Source: Hyaloraphidium curvatum
Lineage: Eukaryota; Monoblepharomycota; Hyaloraphidiomycetes; Hyaloraphidiales; Hyaloraphidiaceae
Length of the DNA stretch: 64,000 bases
Assembly: GCA_025558095.1 (NCBI GenBank)
Contig: JAIVFI010000040.1
Span: 62,001 to 126,000, forward strand
Direction of reading: 5' to 3'
The translations under genes and the position numbers were made by a program. Numbering within the stretch: the stretch's first letter is position 1; every line of letters starts with the position of its first letter. Below, piece after piece: positions 1-9,758 of the stretch. A model generated the notes under the pieces. It had not been told where the DNA came from. It did no database searches and saw nothing but the letters and a program-made list of their open reading frames with translations.

Positions 1-2265
1 CTCGTGCAGAGGGCGGTGCCGATGCTGCCCGCGCTGCTGTGCGAGGAGCTGTGCTCGCTCAACCCCGGCGTGGACAGGCTGGCGTTCAGCGTGCGGTGGA
101 CGATGGACGCCGCCGGGAACGTGGAAGGGCAGCCGGAGTTTGGGAGGAGCGTGATACGGAGCTGCGCCAAGCTCGCGTACGGGGACGCGCAGGAGGTGAT
201 CGAAGGGAGGGCTTGGGAGGGGGGGTACTGGAGCCCCGAGACGATGAAGCACCGCCCCCCTCCGCACGTCGAGGCGCCGCACACGTCGGAGCAGGTCGCC
301 GAGGACATCAAGGCGCTGTGGGGGATGGCGAGGGAGCTGAGGAGGAGGAGGTACGAGGGCGGGGCGCTGTGGATGCAGAACGTCAAGCTGTGGTTCGCGC
401 TGGACGACAGGGGGAATCCCGGGGGGGTGGGGGTCTACGTGCAGAAGGAGGCCAACAGGATGATTGAGGAGGTGGGTAGTGGGGCGGACTGGTCCGAGCG
501 CTTTGAGATCTGACGGAAGCCTCTGTCCATTGACCCACAGTTCATGCTCCTCGCCAACATGGCCGTCGCGCAGCGCCTCGCCACCGTCTTCCCCGAGCAC
601 GCCCTGCTGCGCAACCACGGCGCGCCGCAGCAAAAGGCAATGACCAAGTTCCTCGAGCTCGCTGCGCGCCTCGGCCACCCCATGGACGCCTCCTCCGCCG
701 GCGCGCTGCAGGCCTCGTTCGACGCCATCCCGGACGAGAACGTGCGCCTCACCCTGCGGCTCATGTGCATCAAGCCCATGCAGCGGGCAAAGTACTTCTG
801 CACGGGGATGCTGGACGTGGACTACTGGGGCCACTACGCGCTCAACGTGCCGCTCTACACGCACTTCACGAGCCCCATCAGGCGGTACGCCGACCTCGTC
901 GTGCACAGGGAGCTCGATCGGGGGCTGAAGCACGAGGGGTGGGACCTTCCCGAGACGGAGGTGCAGGCCATCGCGGACAACTGCAACCGAAGGAAAGGTG
1001 GGACATCGGCGGGTCGGGCTGGTCTCGGATCGCGGTTGACGCCTCGGCGTTTGGCAGAGGCGGCCAAGAACGCACAGGACGCGAGCCAGAAGCTCTACCT
1101 CTGCGCCTACCTCGCGCAGCGCCAGGCCGAGGACGGAGGCGCCCCTCTCCACGAGGAAGCCATGGTCGTCGACGTGGCCGAGCGCAGCTTCGACGTCATC
1201 GTGCCCCGCTACGGCCTCGAGAAGCGGGTTTGGCTCGAGGACAGCGTCGAGGGCGGCGAGGTCGTGGGGTCGGCGTACGACGCCGCGACGATGAGGCTCA
1301 AGGTCGCGTGGAGGAAGCTGGGCGCGGACCTGGGGGATTTTGTCCCACCGTCGCCGGGGCAGCAGAACGGGAAGCGCGGCAAGGGCATTGACAGACCCGG
1401 GCAGGGCAACCGCAAGAAAGACAAGGGTAGGGGCAGGGCGGAGCCTCTGCCCGAGGACGGCCCCGCGTCGCCGCGGCCGGAGCCTTCGATTGCCCGCATC
1501 GTCAAGGACATGGAGCAGCTGGCGGTCGACGAGTCGCCCGCGGACGGGAGCTCCTCCGGCTTCGAGTCGGACGTGTCGAGCGAGGGCGATGAGGCCGAAT
1601 CAATCCGCACCCCGGAGAGGCTGGAGGTGCCCGTCGCCGCCGGCGAGTTGCCGGCGGACGAGATCCCGCCGACCCCGTTCCGCACGCCCGAAGGCGGCAT
1701 GGATTCCAAGGTGCTGGAGGCTGTCAACGCCGTGGACCGGGAGTTTTCCGAGGTGGGTGGATTCTGGGACCTAAGTCTGCTTCTATTAACCTCTTTCCCT
1801 ACCAGACGGAGGATGAGAAGGCCGCAAAGAATGCTCCTGCCGTCCCGACCATTGCAATTCCCACCCCCACTCCGCCTGCGGAGCCGGCCCCGACCACTGC
1901 TTCCCCGATCACGCCGGGGCGCCCGCAGCGCGTGATCCAGGAGATCGCCGTTTTCACCCGGCTGCTGGTGAAGCTGGAGGTGCTGATGAAGAAGTCGCCA
2001 CCGGACATCAAGGTTCGTCTCGCGATTTCTACCTGCTGCGCGGAACTTGACGGTCGCCGGTCATTGACAGGCTTTTGCGGTGCACCCTACCACGGAAGCA
2101 GAGCTCCGGGCATCGGGACGTTTCGAGCCGTTGGTGGACGCCGCGGAAGCGGTCTCATTCCTTCGCTCGCAGACGGGTGGGGCGATCGCGGACAGCAGGC
2201 CTCACCCTGCCGGGGACGGCATGGTCGTGAGCAACGTCTACGCCGAGGGCGGGGACGAGCACTGA
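1..2265 (+). CDS. DIS3L2: DIS3L2-like RNB-family 3'-5' exoribonuclease, 5' end missing
   Basis: The gene is already open at the window edge, so the N-terminal cold-shock domains and the RNB acidic active-site cluster lie outside. Exons are 1-471, 541-997, 1058-1752, 1806-2012 and 2071-2265 (674 residues in view, introns 53-69 nt). The visible part is the second half of the RNB domain: QRAVPMLP, CSLNPGVDRLAFSV, FGRSVIRSCAKL, EEFMLLANMAVA across the first splice, then YFCTG and YTHFTSPIRRYADLVVHR. An S1-like segment ends near VAW, and a Pro/Ser/Glu-rich tail of about 250 residues follows. The third exon's preceding intron is 60 nt and in frame, so it is easily missed. The family degrades RNA processively 3' to 5'; DIS3L2 prefers uridylated RNA. 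The FGRSVIRSC stretch favours DIS3L2 over Ssd1, but Ssd1 is the alternative. Confidence 0.85.
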
Positions 2266-2339
2266 ACGGGAAGGAGGAAGGTTTAGACTTGTACAGATCT
2301 TGGAAAAAGAGCTACCATGCTCAACAGCGGAAGTCTCGT

Positions 2340-2999
2340 TCAAGGCAAGCCCCTCTCCTGCTTCGCGACGGCGCTCAAGCCCTGAACGATGCAGGCTTCC
2401 GTCCCGGGGGTCATGAGGTGCCTCCAGGCCTTTCCCTCCTGCGAGAGGTAGAAAGACCAGAAGGATTCGGGAGACGCCCAGCGGTGGATGTGGAGCTGGC
2501 GAGGAGTCCATGCCCCTTCGACGACCAGGATCCGACCGTCGGAAGAGAGGACCGAGGCACCGATCTCCGCCACGTCGGCCTTTTCCTGGTGCTCGAAGAG
2601 CTTGGCCACGGCTTCCGCATCCAGGCCCGCGACGAAGTAGGTCGGTGTCTCCTCAAGGTTGAACGCGGGCGGGTCCGGGCCCCCCTGCACGAGCACCACT
2701 TCCGCGTCCGAGACCAACTGCCGGAGCGCTTTCCATTCCGCGTAGTCCGCGCTTTCGTACCAGGCGAAGAAGTCGTTCGACGAGGGCCACCGGTGCACCA
2801 CGACGCGCTTGTCGACCGGCCACGACGAGTCCACGGCCTCGGGCGACCCGCCGGCCACGAGGAAGGAGCCGCCGGCCTTTGCTATCGTCGGCGCGTGGCC
2901 GATGGCGTAGCGCTTGAAGACCTCGGGGTCCCGGACCGCCACGCGCACCACCGAATAGCAGGGATGCTCCGTCCACCGCAGGCAGGCCTGCGCGGCCAT
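2340..2999 (-). CDS. Protein with two DUF1330-like (dimeric alpha/beta barrel) domains
   Basis: Single exon of 219 residues, starting at the ATG whose complement is at 2997-2999 (MAAQACLRW). Longer upstream in-frame sequence is basic and low in information, so it was not used. Two similar halves are visible. The first has YSVVRVAVRDPEVFKRYA, then VVVHRWPSSNDFFAWYES and AEWKALRQ; the second has YFVAGLDAEAVAKLFEHQ, then LHIHRWASPESFWSFYLS. The pattern of an opening strand, a glycine-rich turn, 'HRWPS..FFxWY.S..Y..W..LR' and a closing strand is the DUF1330 signature. These are small ferredoxin-like barrels of unknown substrate. The gene is convergent with the DIS3L2-like gene, 74 bp away. No catalytic residue can be named. 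Confidence 0.7.
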   Translation of the reverse strand: MAAQACLRWTEHPCYSVVRVAVRDPEVFKRYAIGHAPTIAKAGGSFLVAGGSPEAVDSSWPVDKRVVVHRWPSSNDFFAWYESADYAEWKALRQLVSDAEVVLVQGGPDPPAFNLEETPTYFVAGLDAEAVAKLFEHQEKADVAEIGASVLSSDGRILVVEGAWTPRQLHIHRWASPESFWSFYLSQEGKAWRHLMTPGTEACIVQGLSAVAKQERGLP

Positions 3000-3240
3000 C
3001 TCTGCGCGGCACGTCCAAGGAGACCGAGTAGCGCTCTGCTCGGTATGTGAAGCTGGCGCGGCGACCGGCGGCCTGCTCGGGAAGCCCGAACGTCGGAGAT
3101 TCGCGCGGCCGGGTGGGAGGCACCGTCCGTACGTACGCCCGCGTGCGGTCCGCGTTCCCTTCCAATTCGGAACTCGCTGCCACGCAGGGCCGGACAGGAC
3201 AACGAGCGGCGATTCCCGAGCACGCTGAGGCACGCAGACC

Positions 3241-4980
3241 GTCTATTTATCTCCAGCTGCTCGTTCCCGGCGCCGCAGCTTGGCTCCCGGCCCGCGGTCC
3301 CGCGCCTCACCTCCACGTCACCGCCCGCTCCGGATACGCAGACAGCCGCCCGGTGCTTCGCGGTGATGGTCGGCTGAGTCTGCTCATCACCTTTGAGGGC
3401 ACGAAGAGGGTGGCTGTCGGCGGCAGCATTCCGGGACGGGACGCGACAGACGACGCCCCTCCATTCACCTCGCCGCAGTCAGGCACGGGCAGCAGACAGC
3501 GGCATCACCTGCAGTACATCGACGGCGGATGCTATCGATGTGTTTGCACGGGTCGCCGCCGTCGGAGGACCTCAAACTTGGGAAGCGGGGAAGCCTGCGC
3601 GGACAGAACTGCCGCCGGCGAGGGGCGGCGCGGAGGCGAAAGCCGGACGGAAACGCCCCGGCCTCGTCGTCGACAGCTTCTAACGCCGATGAGGAGATCG
3701 GAGGGTTCGCTGTTGCTGGACAACCCCCGATCGGGCCGGGCGGCGGGCAATTGGCAACCAAAGTGGCTTCTTCTATCGCTGGAGAACAAACGGCGGGCAG
3801 GCGCGGGAGACAACGGTGTCCCATCGGCTCTTGTCGATGGCCGTTAGCCATCAATGAGCTGAGCGGCTTCGCTAGTTGTCGCCCCGACGGGGTTCCGCCG
3901 GACGCGCACGTCTGACGCCGAGGGATGCTTCCTTCCGGCAAGGCCGCGGAGACGGTGGGGCGGGGACGGGCGATCGACAGCCCCGCACAGCAGGGCCTCG
4001 TGAGCCTTGCCGGAAGCCTGCCGTCCCAATACGGACTGTTCGGGCTCACTCCTTGCGGAATTCGATGGCACCGCAGCACGAAGGAGACGGCGGGCTCGGG
4101 GGGCACGATCGACCGGACGCGCCGGTCGATTGTAGCCTCGCAGCCCGCCATCGCCGCATGAAGCACCGCAGCGAGGTGATGGAGCATCCTTGATTTTGGT
4201 CGGGAATGGACGAGGACGGAGACGGCGGGTGCGGGCGGACGCATCTATCGGGTCGCCGATCGATGTGCTCGGGGCGCGTTCCGCCGCCACCAATGACCGG
4301 CACTGTCATGCACTACGGACTCCGCTGTAGAGGGGTTCAAGGCGGGGACGGTGGGGTCGGCGACGGAGCTGTCGGCGGTCACGGACCGCCGATAGTCCCC
4401 CAAGTCGTCCCGCCGTCGCAGGAACCGTCACGTCGCCTCGCATCAGCCTGCCACGCGAACATGCACAGCCCATCTGTTCTTCTCCCGCAGCTCGTTCTCG
4501 GCGTTGCAGCTGTGCTCGACCCGCGGTTCCAGCCCGCCTCAACTCAACGTCACCCTCGCTCCCGAGTCGCGCCGTTTGCCGTGGCCGTTTTCCAGCACTA
4601 TCATGCACTAACGGACTCCGTAGTAGAGGACATGAAGGACGGAGACATTGGGGCTGACGCCGAGGCCGTCGGCGGGCGTGCCGCAGGCGGTTCCGAGCGA
4701 AGCCCTCTGTCGCCGGACCGTTCTTCGACTTCACATCGGTCTGCCACTCATCTACTCACACCACAACGCGCATTCAATCTATCTAGCTCCAGCTGATTGT
4801 TTCCGGCGCCGCAGCTCTGTTTCGGGCCATGGACAGTGCCTCACCTCCACGTCATGCCCGCTCCCGTCGACTCGCAGACAGCCGCGAGTCGGGCTCGTCC
4901 CCTCATAGGACGCGTCTGTTTGGATCCGTGGGCGGCAGAGAGCTGAGACAGCGGCAGACCCGGAGCTGCCTCCGGGCCCT
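3241..4980. repeat. Family of diverged dispersed repeat copies
   Basis: Three stretches share an ordered set of words: 3243-3360, about 4483-4580 and 4775-4890. All carry a version of 'CAGCTg.t.gTt..CGgCGccGCAGCT', then a purine-poor spacer, then 'CTCAcCTCCACGTCA'. The first and third also share 'CGCAGACAGCCGC' and a following segment with GGCGGCAG. The copies are far from identical and contain small gaps, so this is an old repeat, possibly a transposon remnant. No transposase fragment or target-site duplication could be recognised. Confidence 0.5.
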
Positions 4981-5008
4981 GCGCCGGTCGCTTTTGGTTT
5001 GAATGTAG

Positions 5009-5074
5009 ATAAGGAGCTGATTCTTGGGGCGTAGGGGGATTTCTAAGTCTACGGTGGGATTGCTAGCTCCTTAT
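5009..5074. repeat. Inverted-repeat element with 10-bp perfect arms
   Basis: ATAAGGAGCT at 5009-5018 is the exact reverse complement of AGCTCCTTAT at 5065-5074, with a 46-nt interior. It could be a small MITE-like remnant or a structured transcript end. It lacks tRNA T-loop sequence, so a tRNA was not called. Confidence 0.45.
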
Positions 5075-5316
5075 TACACACGACCTGAGCTCGTCGACTG
5101 AAGCTGCCGATGCAGCTGGCGGGTTGGACCGCTAGCTGTCACCCGGACCGTCCGGAACTTCTCGGTGCAATCGACCGCCAATTCTGGAACGAAGATGGCG
5201 GCCGCCCCAGGTGTCGAGTCAGCACCCGAACGCTTCGATCAGTCCCTGGACTCCACTTCAGCATGCTTATGCAATACGCGAGCTAGTATTGGAAACACGC
5301 ACTTCCATCGCCGACA

Positions 5317-7687
5317 TCACGTCCGCAGCTTCGACTCAACGCCCCACGGCTCTTTGCGGTACTCCAAGACGTAGTTTTCCCAGAACGGGTGCTTGAACAT
5401 GACCTGCATCTCGTCGTCCGTTGACTGCCCTCTCCATTAGGATCTGTCTGCATCGGCAGCGGTCGCGAGAAGCTTACCGGGAAGAAGCCAAAGAGCTTGT
5501 ACGATCCGTCTTTCCGGTAAACTGGCAGGAGCGGTAGGTAAGTCCGGCTCCGCCAGCAATTCACCACCCAACCACCTTTGTAGTACGACTTGACGCCCGG
5601 TGTCAGCATTGCCATCCCCTCGCCCGCCTTCGCTGACATCGCGGCGAACTTTGCCACGGCCTCCCGGGTGACGTCGATCGAAGCGATGTTGTCCCTCAGC
5701 ATCCGGTCGAACAGCTGGACGACTGGAGCATGAATGAGCGAACCGGTCCGCAGAACGACTCCGAGGCCGGCTCACAGTAGTCCAAGCAGATCTCGCCGGC
5801 ACGCTGAAAGGTGTCCGCGGGAATAGCCTGCGCGGAAGAGGACCAGAGAGGTGAGCTTCAAGCCGAAGACCCACAACAAGGAACACCCACGCCTCCAACC
5901 ATAATGTAGTTGGGATACCCATCGATGTGCGTCCCCATGTAGTTCTGCGGCTCTCCTGCAGATCATCCGTCGAGAATAAGGAGGTGCGTTTCCGGCTTCG
6001 CGAGGTCCACCAACCGAGCTCGAAGAACTTCATCCGCATCTCTACGCCGCCCTTGCCCACGATCGGGAACATCCGCTTCAACGCCTCCATGCCTTGTGCC
6101 CATCCCGTGGCGTAGATGATCACGTCGACCTCCCGCTCGCGCACCTCGGCCGCGGGGTCCACGGGCGGCACCGGCGCCCCCGCCGGCACGGCGGACTTGA
6201 TCGGGTCCTCGGTGTTGGAAACCACCGCCTTGTCCGTGATGCGGAGGAGCCGCTCGTGCACGAGGGTCACGTTGTCGCGCATCAGCGTCGGGTAGAAGAC
6301 CGACGAGACGAGCACACGGCGGGCCCAAGGGGGGTAGGTCGGGGTGAGGATCTCGCGCATCTTGGGGTCCTTGATGTGCGCGTGCATGTTCTCGAGGACC
6401 ATCTCGCGTGTGCGCTTGGACTGGGGGCTGTCCGCGCGGTACATGGCGCCCCACCTAGATCGGAAGGGCGTCAGCCTTGGAGCCCGAAATCAGGTCCGCG
6501 AAATGCCGGCCTCACCAGAGGTCGAAGAACTCCCGGTTGAACCTCCCCCTGTAGAACGCGTAGTCCATCGGGTTCTCGCGCCAAAACTTCTTCTGCTCCT
6601 CGGTGTAGGGCTCGTCGTTACGCGGAAGGATCCATTCGGGAGTACGGTGGTAAACATAGAGGTGTCCGCACTTGGGCGCGATCGTCTGCACGATCTGCAT
6701 GCCCCTGTCAGCCGAAGGGATACCTGGATGAGCTACGAGATGTGTGGCCAACAGAGGCACTTACGCGGCTGCGCAACCAATCACGGCGACCCTCTTCCCA
6801 GTGAGGTCTGCAAGTTTCCATCAGACCGTATCAGCGAAGACTGTTTTGGCCCAGCTCACCGTAGTCCATGTCGTAGACGGAGGAGTGCATGACTTTGCCC
6901 TTGAAAGCTCCAAGCTACGAAGGCAGGGAATGAGTTTCGAGGCCATAAAAAGCACTCAAGGGACCACGAACCGGCTGGACGTCCTTGTTCCGCCGGTAGT
7001 AGGTCTCATCCTCGTTCCACCCTGCGCCAGGCACGTCCGGGAATCCGGGCTCGTTGGTGACCTTGTGGCAGTCCATCACGATGTGCGCCGTCACGTCCTC
7101 CTCCACGAACTCGTCCGAGTTCGGGCCGGCATACTTGGCCAGCTTCAGCCGCCACAGCTGCGCGGCCTCGTCCCAGACCATGGAGCGAACGGCGGTGTTG
7201 AATCGCGTGTAGCGGTACAAATCGTGCTTTTTCGCGACGCGGAGGATGTCTGCAGCCGCCGGGATCAGCGGTTGCGGCCCGGGAATGGTAGACGGGCCCA
7301 CATTCCAGCAGCTCCTCCCGGAAAGGGTACGGGCGGCTCCAATCCGGGTTGGGCTCCCAACTCCATTGGTAGAGGACGGCGGGGATATCGCAGCTCAAGC
7401 CCGGATAGCGGACGTTCCACCAGGTGCCGCCGAAGTCTTCCGCCCGTTCCAGGATCTCGAAGTTGTAGTGACGCGACTTGTTCATGAGGTACCATGCCGC
7501 TTGAATACCGTTAACGCCGGCACCGATGATGATGACCTGTGGCCGGCAAGCCGAAAGGATGAGGAGCGCGAGGGACAGAGTGGGAGACATGAGCGACCTT
7601 GGGCCCGGTTTGCTCGACGGCGTGGCCGTTCGCGGCCTGTGCCGAGCCCGCAGAAGACGTTCCATTGACTCCATTGACCGCGGCCAT
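5317..7687 (-). CDS. FAD-dependent monooxygenase (FMO / Baeyer-Villiger-like)
   Basis: Eleven exons give 599 residues: 7687-7598, 7536-7302, 7249-6972, 6914-6860, 6807-6765, 6704-6516, 6454-6015, 5955-5891, 5827-5776, 5722-5478 and 5424-5317. The first exon encodes a short Asn/Ala/Gly-rich leader, and the start fixes the frame into the FAD Rossmann motif VIIIGAGVNGIQAAWYL. Next come GGTWWNVRYPGLSCD, EPGFPDVPG, the class B monooxygenase fingerprint FKGKVMHSSVY, a second nucleotide-binding motif VAVIGCAAAGMQ for NADPH, and DVIIYATGW. This family adds one oxygen atom to ketones or soft nucleophiles using NADPH and O2. The fingerprint ends in Tyr, as in FMOs, rather than Trp as in type I Baeyer-Villiger enzymes, while GGTWW and overall length resemble fungal Baeyer-Villiger enzymes. 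Exact substrate is unknown. Confidence 0.88.
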
Positions 7688-7843
7688 TGCGCTTTCCGAG
7701 AACCGTGGCGCGATGCGGAGCTCAACGACGCCGTGGTGTTAGGCGCCGCGTCTTGCCTCAACCTCCCGCGCCGCGCGGAGTGGCGAAGCTGCGAGGTACA
7801 GATAAAAGTAGAGCAGATCACAAGAAGCATCGATTACAAAACG

Positions 7844-8902
7844 CTAAGGACATTCGGGTCCTTCGACGAACGTCAATTCGAGGGTCGGGCCGCGAAATGC
7901 GCCAAGGCATTCCTCCATCAGCGCCGGCACGTCATGACGGGCGAACCGGTCGACGCCGAACACGGCACGCTCCCCGATCCCCCTGAGAAGCACGGTGCCG
8001 CATCGCACAAACTTTGTCCGCAAGGGCGGGCAGAGCTTCTCGACGTCAATGTCCAGCATCATGATCGTGTGGTCGGGGAACGATTTGTCCTGGTCCTGCA
8101 GCCGGCTGGCCGTGTTGATGGCCGGGCTCATGGCGTGGATCGCTCTCACGCGGCCGCTGAAGTCCCGCCGCGGGACAAAGTGGGGCATTTTCTCGGCCAA
8201 AATCGCGTGAAGCATCCGGTCGAACTCGGCCAGGCGGCCGGTCGGATCCCGGTCCGGGACAAAGGGGTCGCCGACCTGCACATCCCCAGCGGCGAGCCCG
8301 ATGCCCGTCTCGTGCCACCTCCCACTCGACTGCACCAATCCCTGTCGGCTCCACACCTCTGCGATCGCGTTCGTGAGGGAAATCAGGTCCAAGGCGCAGA
8401 GCACGGCGTGGTCCAGGCTCGGAAGCAGGGTGCGACCTTTGTCGTCCTTCTTCCCCAGCGTGAGGACCAGCAGTCCATCCCCAGTGTAGTTCAGGTAGTG
8501 GCAATCCCATCGTTCCAGCAGCTCGGTCACCTGGGAGAAGTAGGAGAAGCTCAGGAGGTCAAACACCTTGACCCCCCATCTTTCCGCGACGTTCCGCGAC
8601 AGCTCCGTGAATCCCCTGATGTCCGTGATGAAGGTGGCCACGTCGTCGAACTCCATGGTCAGGACCCGTCTGTCTGCGCCCAGATGAAGGGGAAGGGCCG
8701 TCGGGTTCAGGAGCGACTTCATCTGCATCAGCAGGCCTTCGTACGCTTCCAGCAGCGCGGCCGTCGTTTCGCCTCCGGAGCTTGAAGCGGCGTCAAACAC
8801 AGGACTGACCAGCTCCAGTTCGGGGTAGCGCGCGATGACCTGCCGAGCCCGTGCCCAGGCCTCCGACGCGTCGGCGTCACCGTTCGTTGTCGCCGGCGGC
8901 AT
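7844..8902 (-). CDS. Soluble class III adenylate/guanylate cyclase
   Basis: Single exon, 352 residues. A class III cyclase catalytic domain begins near residue 83: FDDVATFITDIRGFTELSR supplies the first metal-binding Asp (D94), and the YTGDGLLVL hairpin supplies the second (D142). The transition-state pair is present as INTASR (N263, R267). No membrane segment, GAF, PAS or kinase-homology domain is visible; an N-terminal 80 residues is predicted helical and may dimerise. The enzyme should make cAMP or cGMP from the nucleoside triphosphate. Residues that set base specificity could not be placed, because a longer than usual insertion lies between the beta hairpin and the N...R helix. It is divergent from the AIM19-like gene. 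Confidence 0.8.
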   Translation of the reverse strand: MPPATTNGDADASEAWARARQVIARYPELELVSPVFDAASSSGGETTAALLEAYEGLLMQMKSLLNPTALPLHLGADRRVLTMEFDDVATFITDIRGFTELSRNVAERWGVKVFDLLSFSYFSQVTELLERWDCHYLNYTGDGLLVLTLGKKDDKGRTLLPSLDHAVLCALDLISLTNAIAEVWSRQGLVQSSGRWHETGIGLAAGDVQVGDPFVPDRDPTGRLAEFDRMLHAILAEKMPHFVPRRDFSGRVRAIHAMSPAINTASRLQDQDKSFPDHTIMMLDIDVEKLCPPLRTKFVRCGTVLLRGIGERAVFGVDRFARHDVPALMEECLGAFRGPTLELTFVEGPECP

Positions 8903-9181
8903 TGTCCGCCACGCAAAGGCCCTCCGAGACTAGATGCGCTTAGAAATGTCGTCCAATCCCGAACAACGCCGAACCCTGACGTGGCCCGAATCCCCGTCCA
9001 CCGCGACCCTTCCAATTGCGGGCCGCCGCTTCAAAGTGGATCCAGGGGTTGTTGCTTGTATATCGCCACGCTCATGCCACCTCTGCGCTCGAAGTGGGAC
9101 GCTCTCCGGGTGACTGCGCGGTCTCGACGACGCTCCCGCCGCGGCTCGCCCTGCCCTGCCTAGCTGCAACAAACAATCGAC
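8903..9181. promoter_or_regulatory. Bidirectional intergenic promoter region
   Basis: 279 bp separate the divergent start codons of the cyclase (minus) and the AIM19-like gene (plus), so both promoters must lie here or inside the genes. No TATA box or named factor site was recognised. Confidence 0.4.
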
Positions 9182-9634
9182 ATGGCAGCTCCGACCGCTC
9201 CCCAGCGCCAGCAGCAGCCATCGGCGTCGGCTGCGTACCTGATCCCGCTGCTGCCGCCGCAGGTCGCGGCGGTGGCGTTCCCGCGGGGCGCGGACTGGTC
9301 GGCGTCGCCGGTGCCTGCGGGGCTCTCGTCGGCGGCGTGCTTCGCGCACGCCGTCGCCAACTCGGAGCGGCGGCCGCTGAAGCCGTCGATGGGCACGCTG
9401 CCGATGCTCGGCTTCGCGACGATGTTTGGCGCCGCCGCGTATGTGCTGGCGCGCAGCGACACGGACAACGGGGCGTCGACCGCCACCGCCTGGAGCCTCA
9501 CCTACTCGCTGCTCAACTTCGTGCCCTCGCTCCGCGCGTGGCGGACCAACAAACTCGCCGCCGCGATCGCTTTCCTGCCTTGGACGAACCTCTTTGTCTA
9601 CGGGACGCGGACGGCCGCCTACCATCTCGGCTGA
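9182..9634 (+). CDS. AIM19: AIM19-like mitochondrial inner-membrane protein
   Basis: Single exon, 150 residues. Hydrophobic helices cover about residues 72-90, 103-115 and 124-140. The motif order 'AAYVLARSDTDNGAS', 'TAWSLTYSLLN' and a C-terminal 'NLFVYGTRT' follows the pattern of yeast AIM19: a small-residue helix, then a negatively charged loop with ENGA/DNGA, then AWS.LY, then N..LYG.R. AIM19 is a small mitochondrial membrane protein whose loss affects mitochondrial inheritance; its biochemical role is not established. The N-terminus is Ala/Gln/Pro-rich without a strong presequence. The assignment rests on motif recall rather than alignment. Confidence 0.55.
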   Translation: MAAPTAPQRQQQPSASAAYLIPLLPPQVAAVAFPRGADWSASPVPAGLSSAACFAHAVANSERRPLKPSMGTLPMLGFATMFGAAAYVLARSDTDNGASTATAWSLTYSLLNFVPSLRAWRTNKLAAAIAFLPWTNLFVYGTRTAAYHLG

Positions 9635-9758
9635 GGCGGCGTTCACCGCGACCTGAAGACCTCGAAATCTCTCCAAATCGGACCCAGTTGCGGGTATCCA
9701 GTCAAAACACATGAACTGCGTTTCATGACGACGTGTTTTCGAACGAGCGGACAACTGC

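Larger units (their letters stand above)
3000..5316. other. Long intergenic region with decayed repeats, no supported gene
   Basis: About 2.3 kb between the DUF1330 gene and the monooxygenase. Open frames occur on both strands, but they overlap each other, are rich in Arg/Pro/Gly, and show no domain motif and no splice pattern like the neighbouring genes, so I read them as products of GC richness. The region holds diverged copies of the same sequence (see the repeat entry), an inverted repeat around 3932-4016 (arms CTTCCGGCAAGGC and its complement), and a compact palindrome near 4108-4131 (ATCGACCGG, short loop, CCGGTCGAT). Confidence 0.55.

Noticed and set aside
3047-3847. A 266-codon plus-strand frame and overlapping frames at 3465-4900
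   Set aside because: No domain, biased composition, mutual overlap on both strands, and coincidence with decayed repeats.
5003-5080. tRNA-like hairpin region
   Set aside because: There is no T-loop GGTTCRA motif, no anticodon arm and the arm length is wrong for an acceptor stem.
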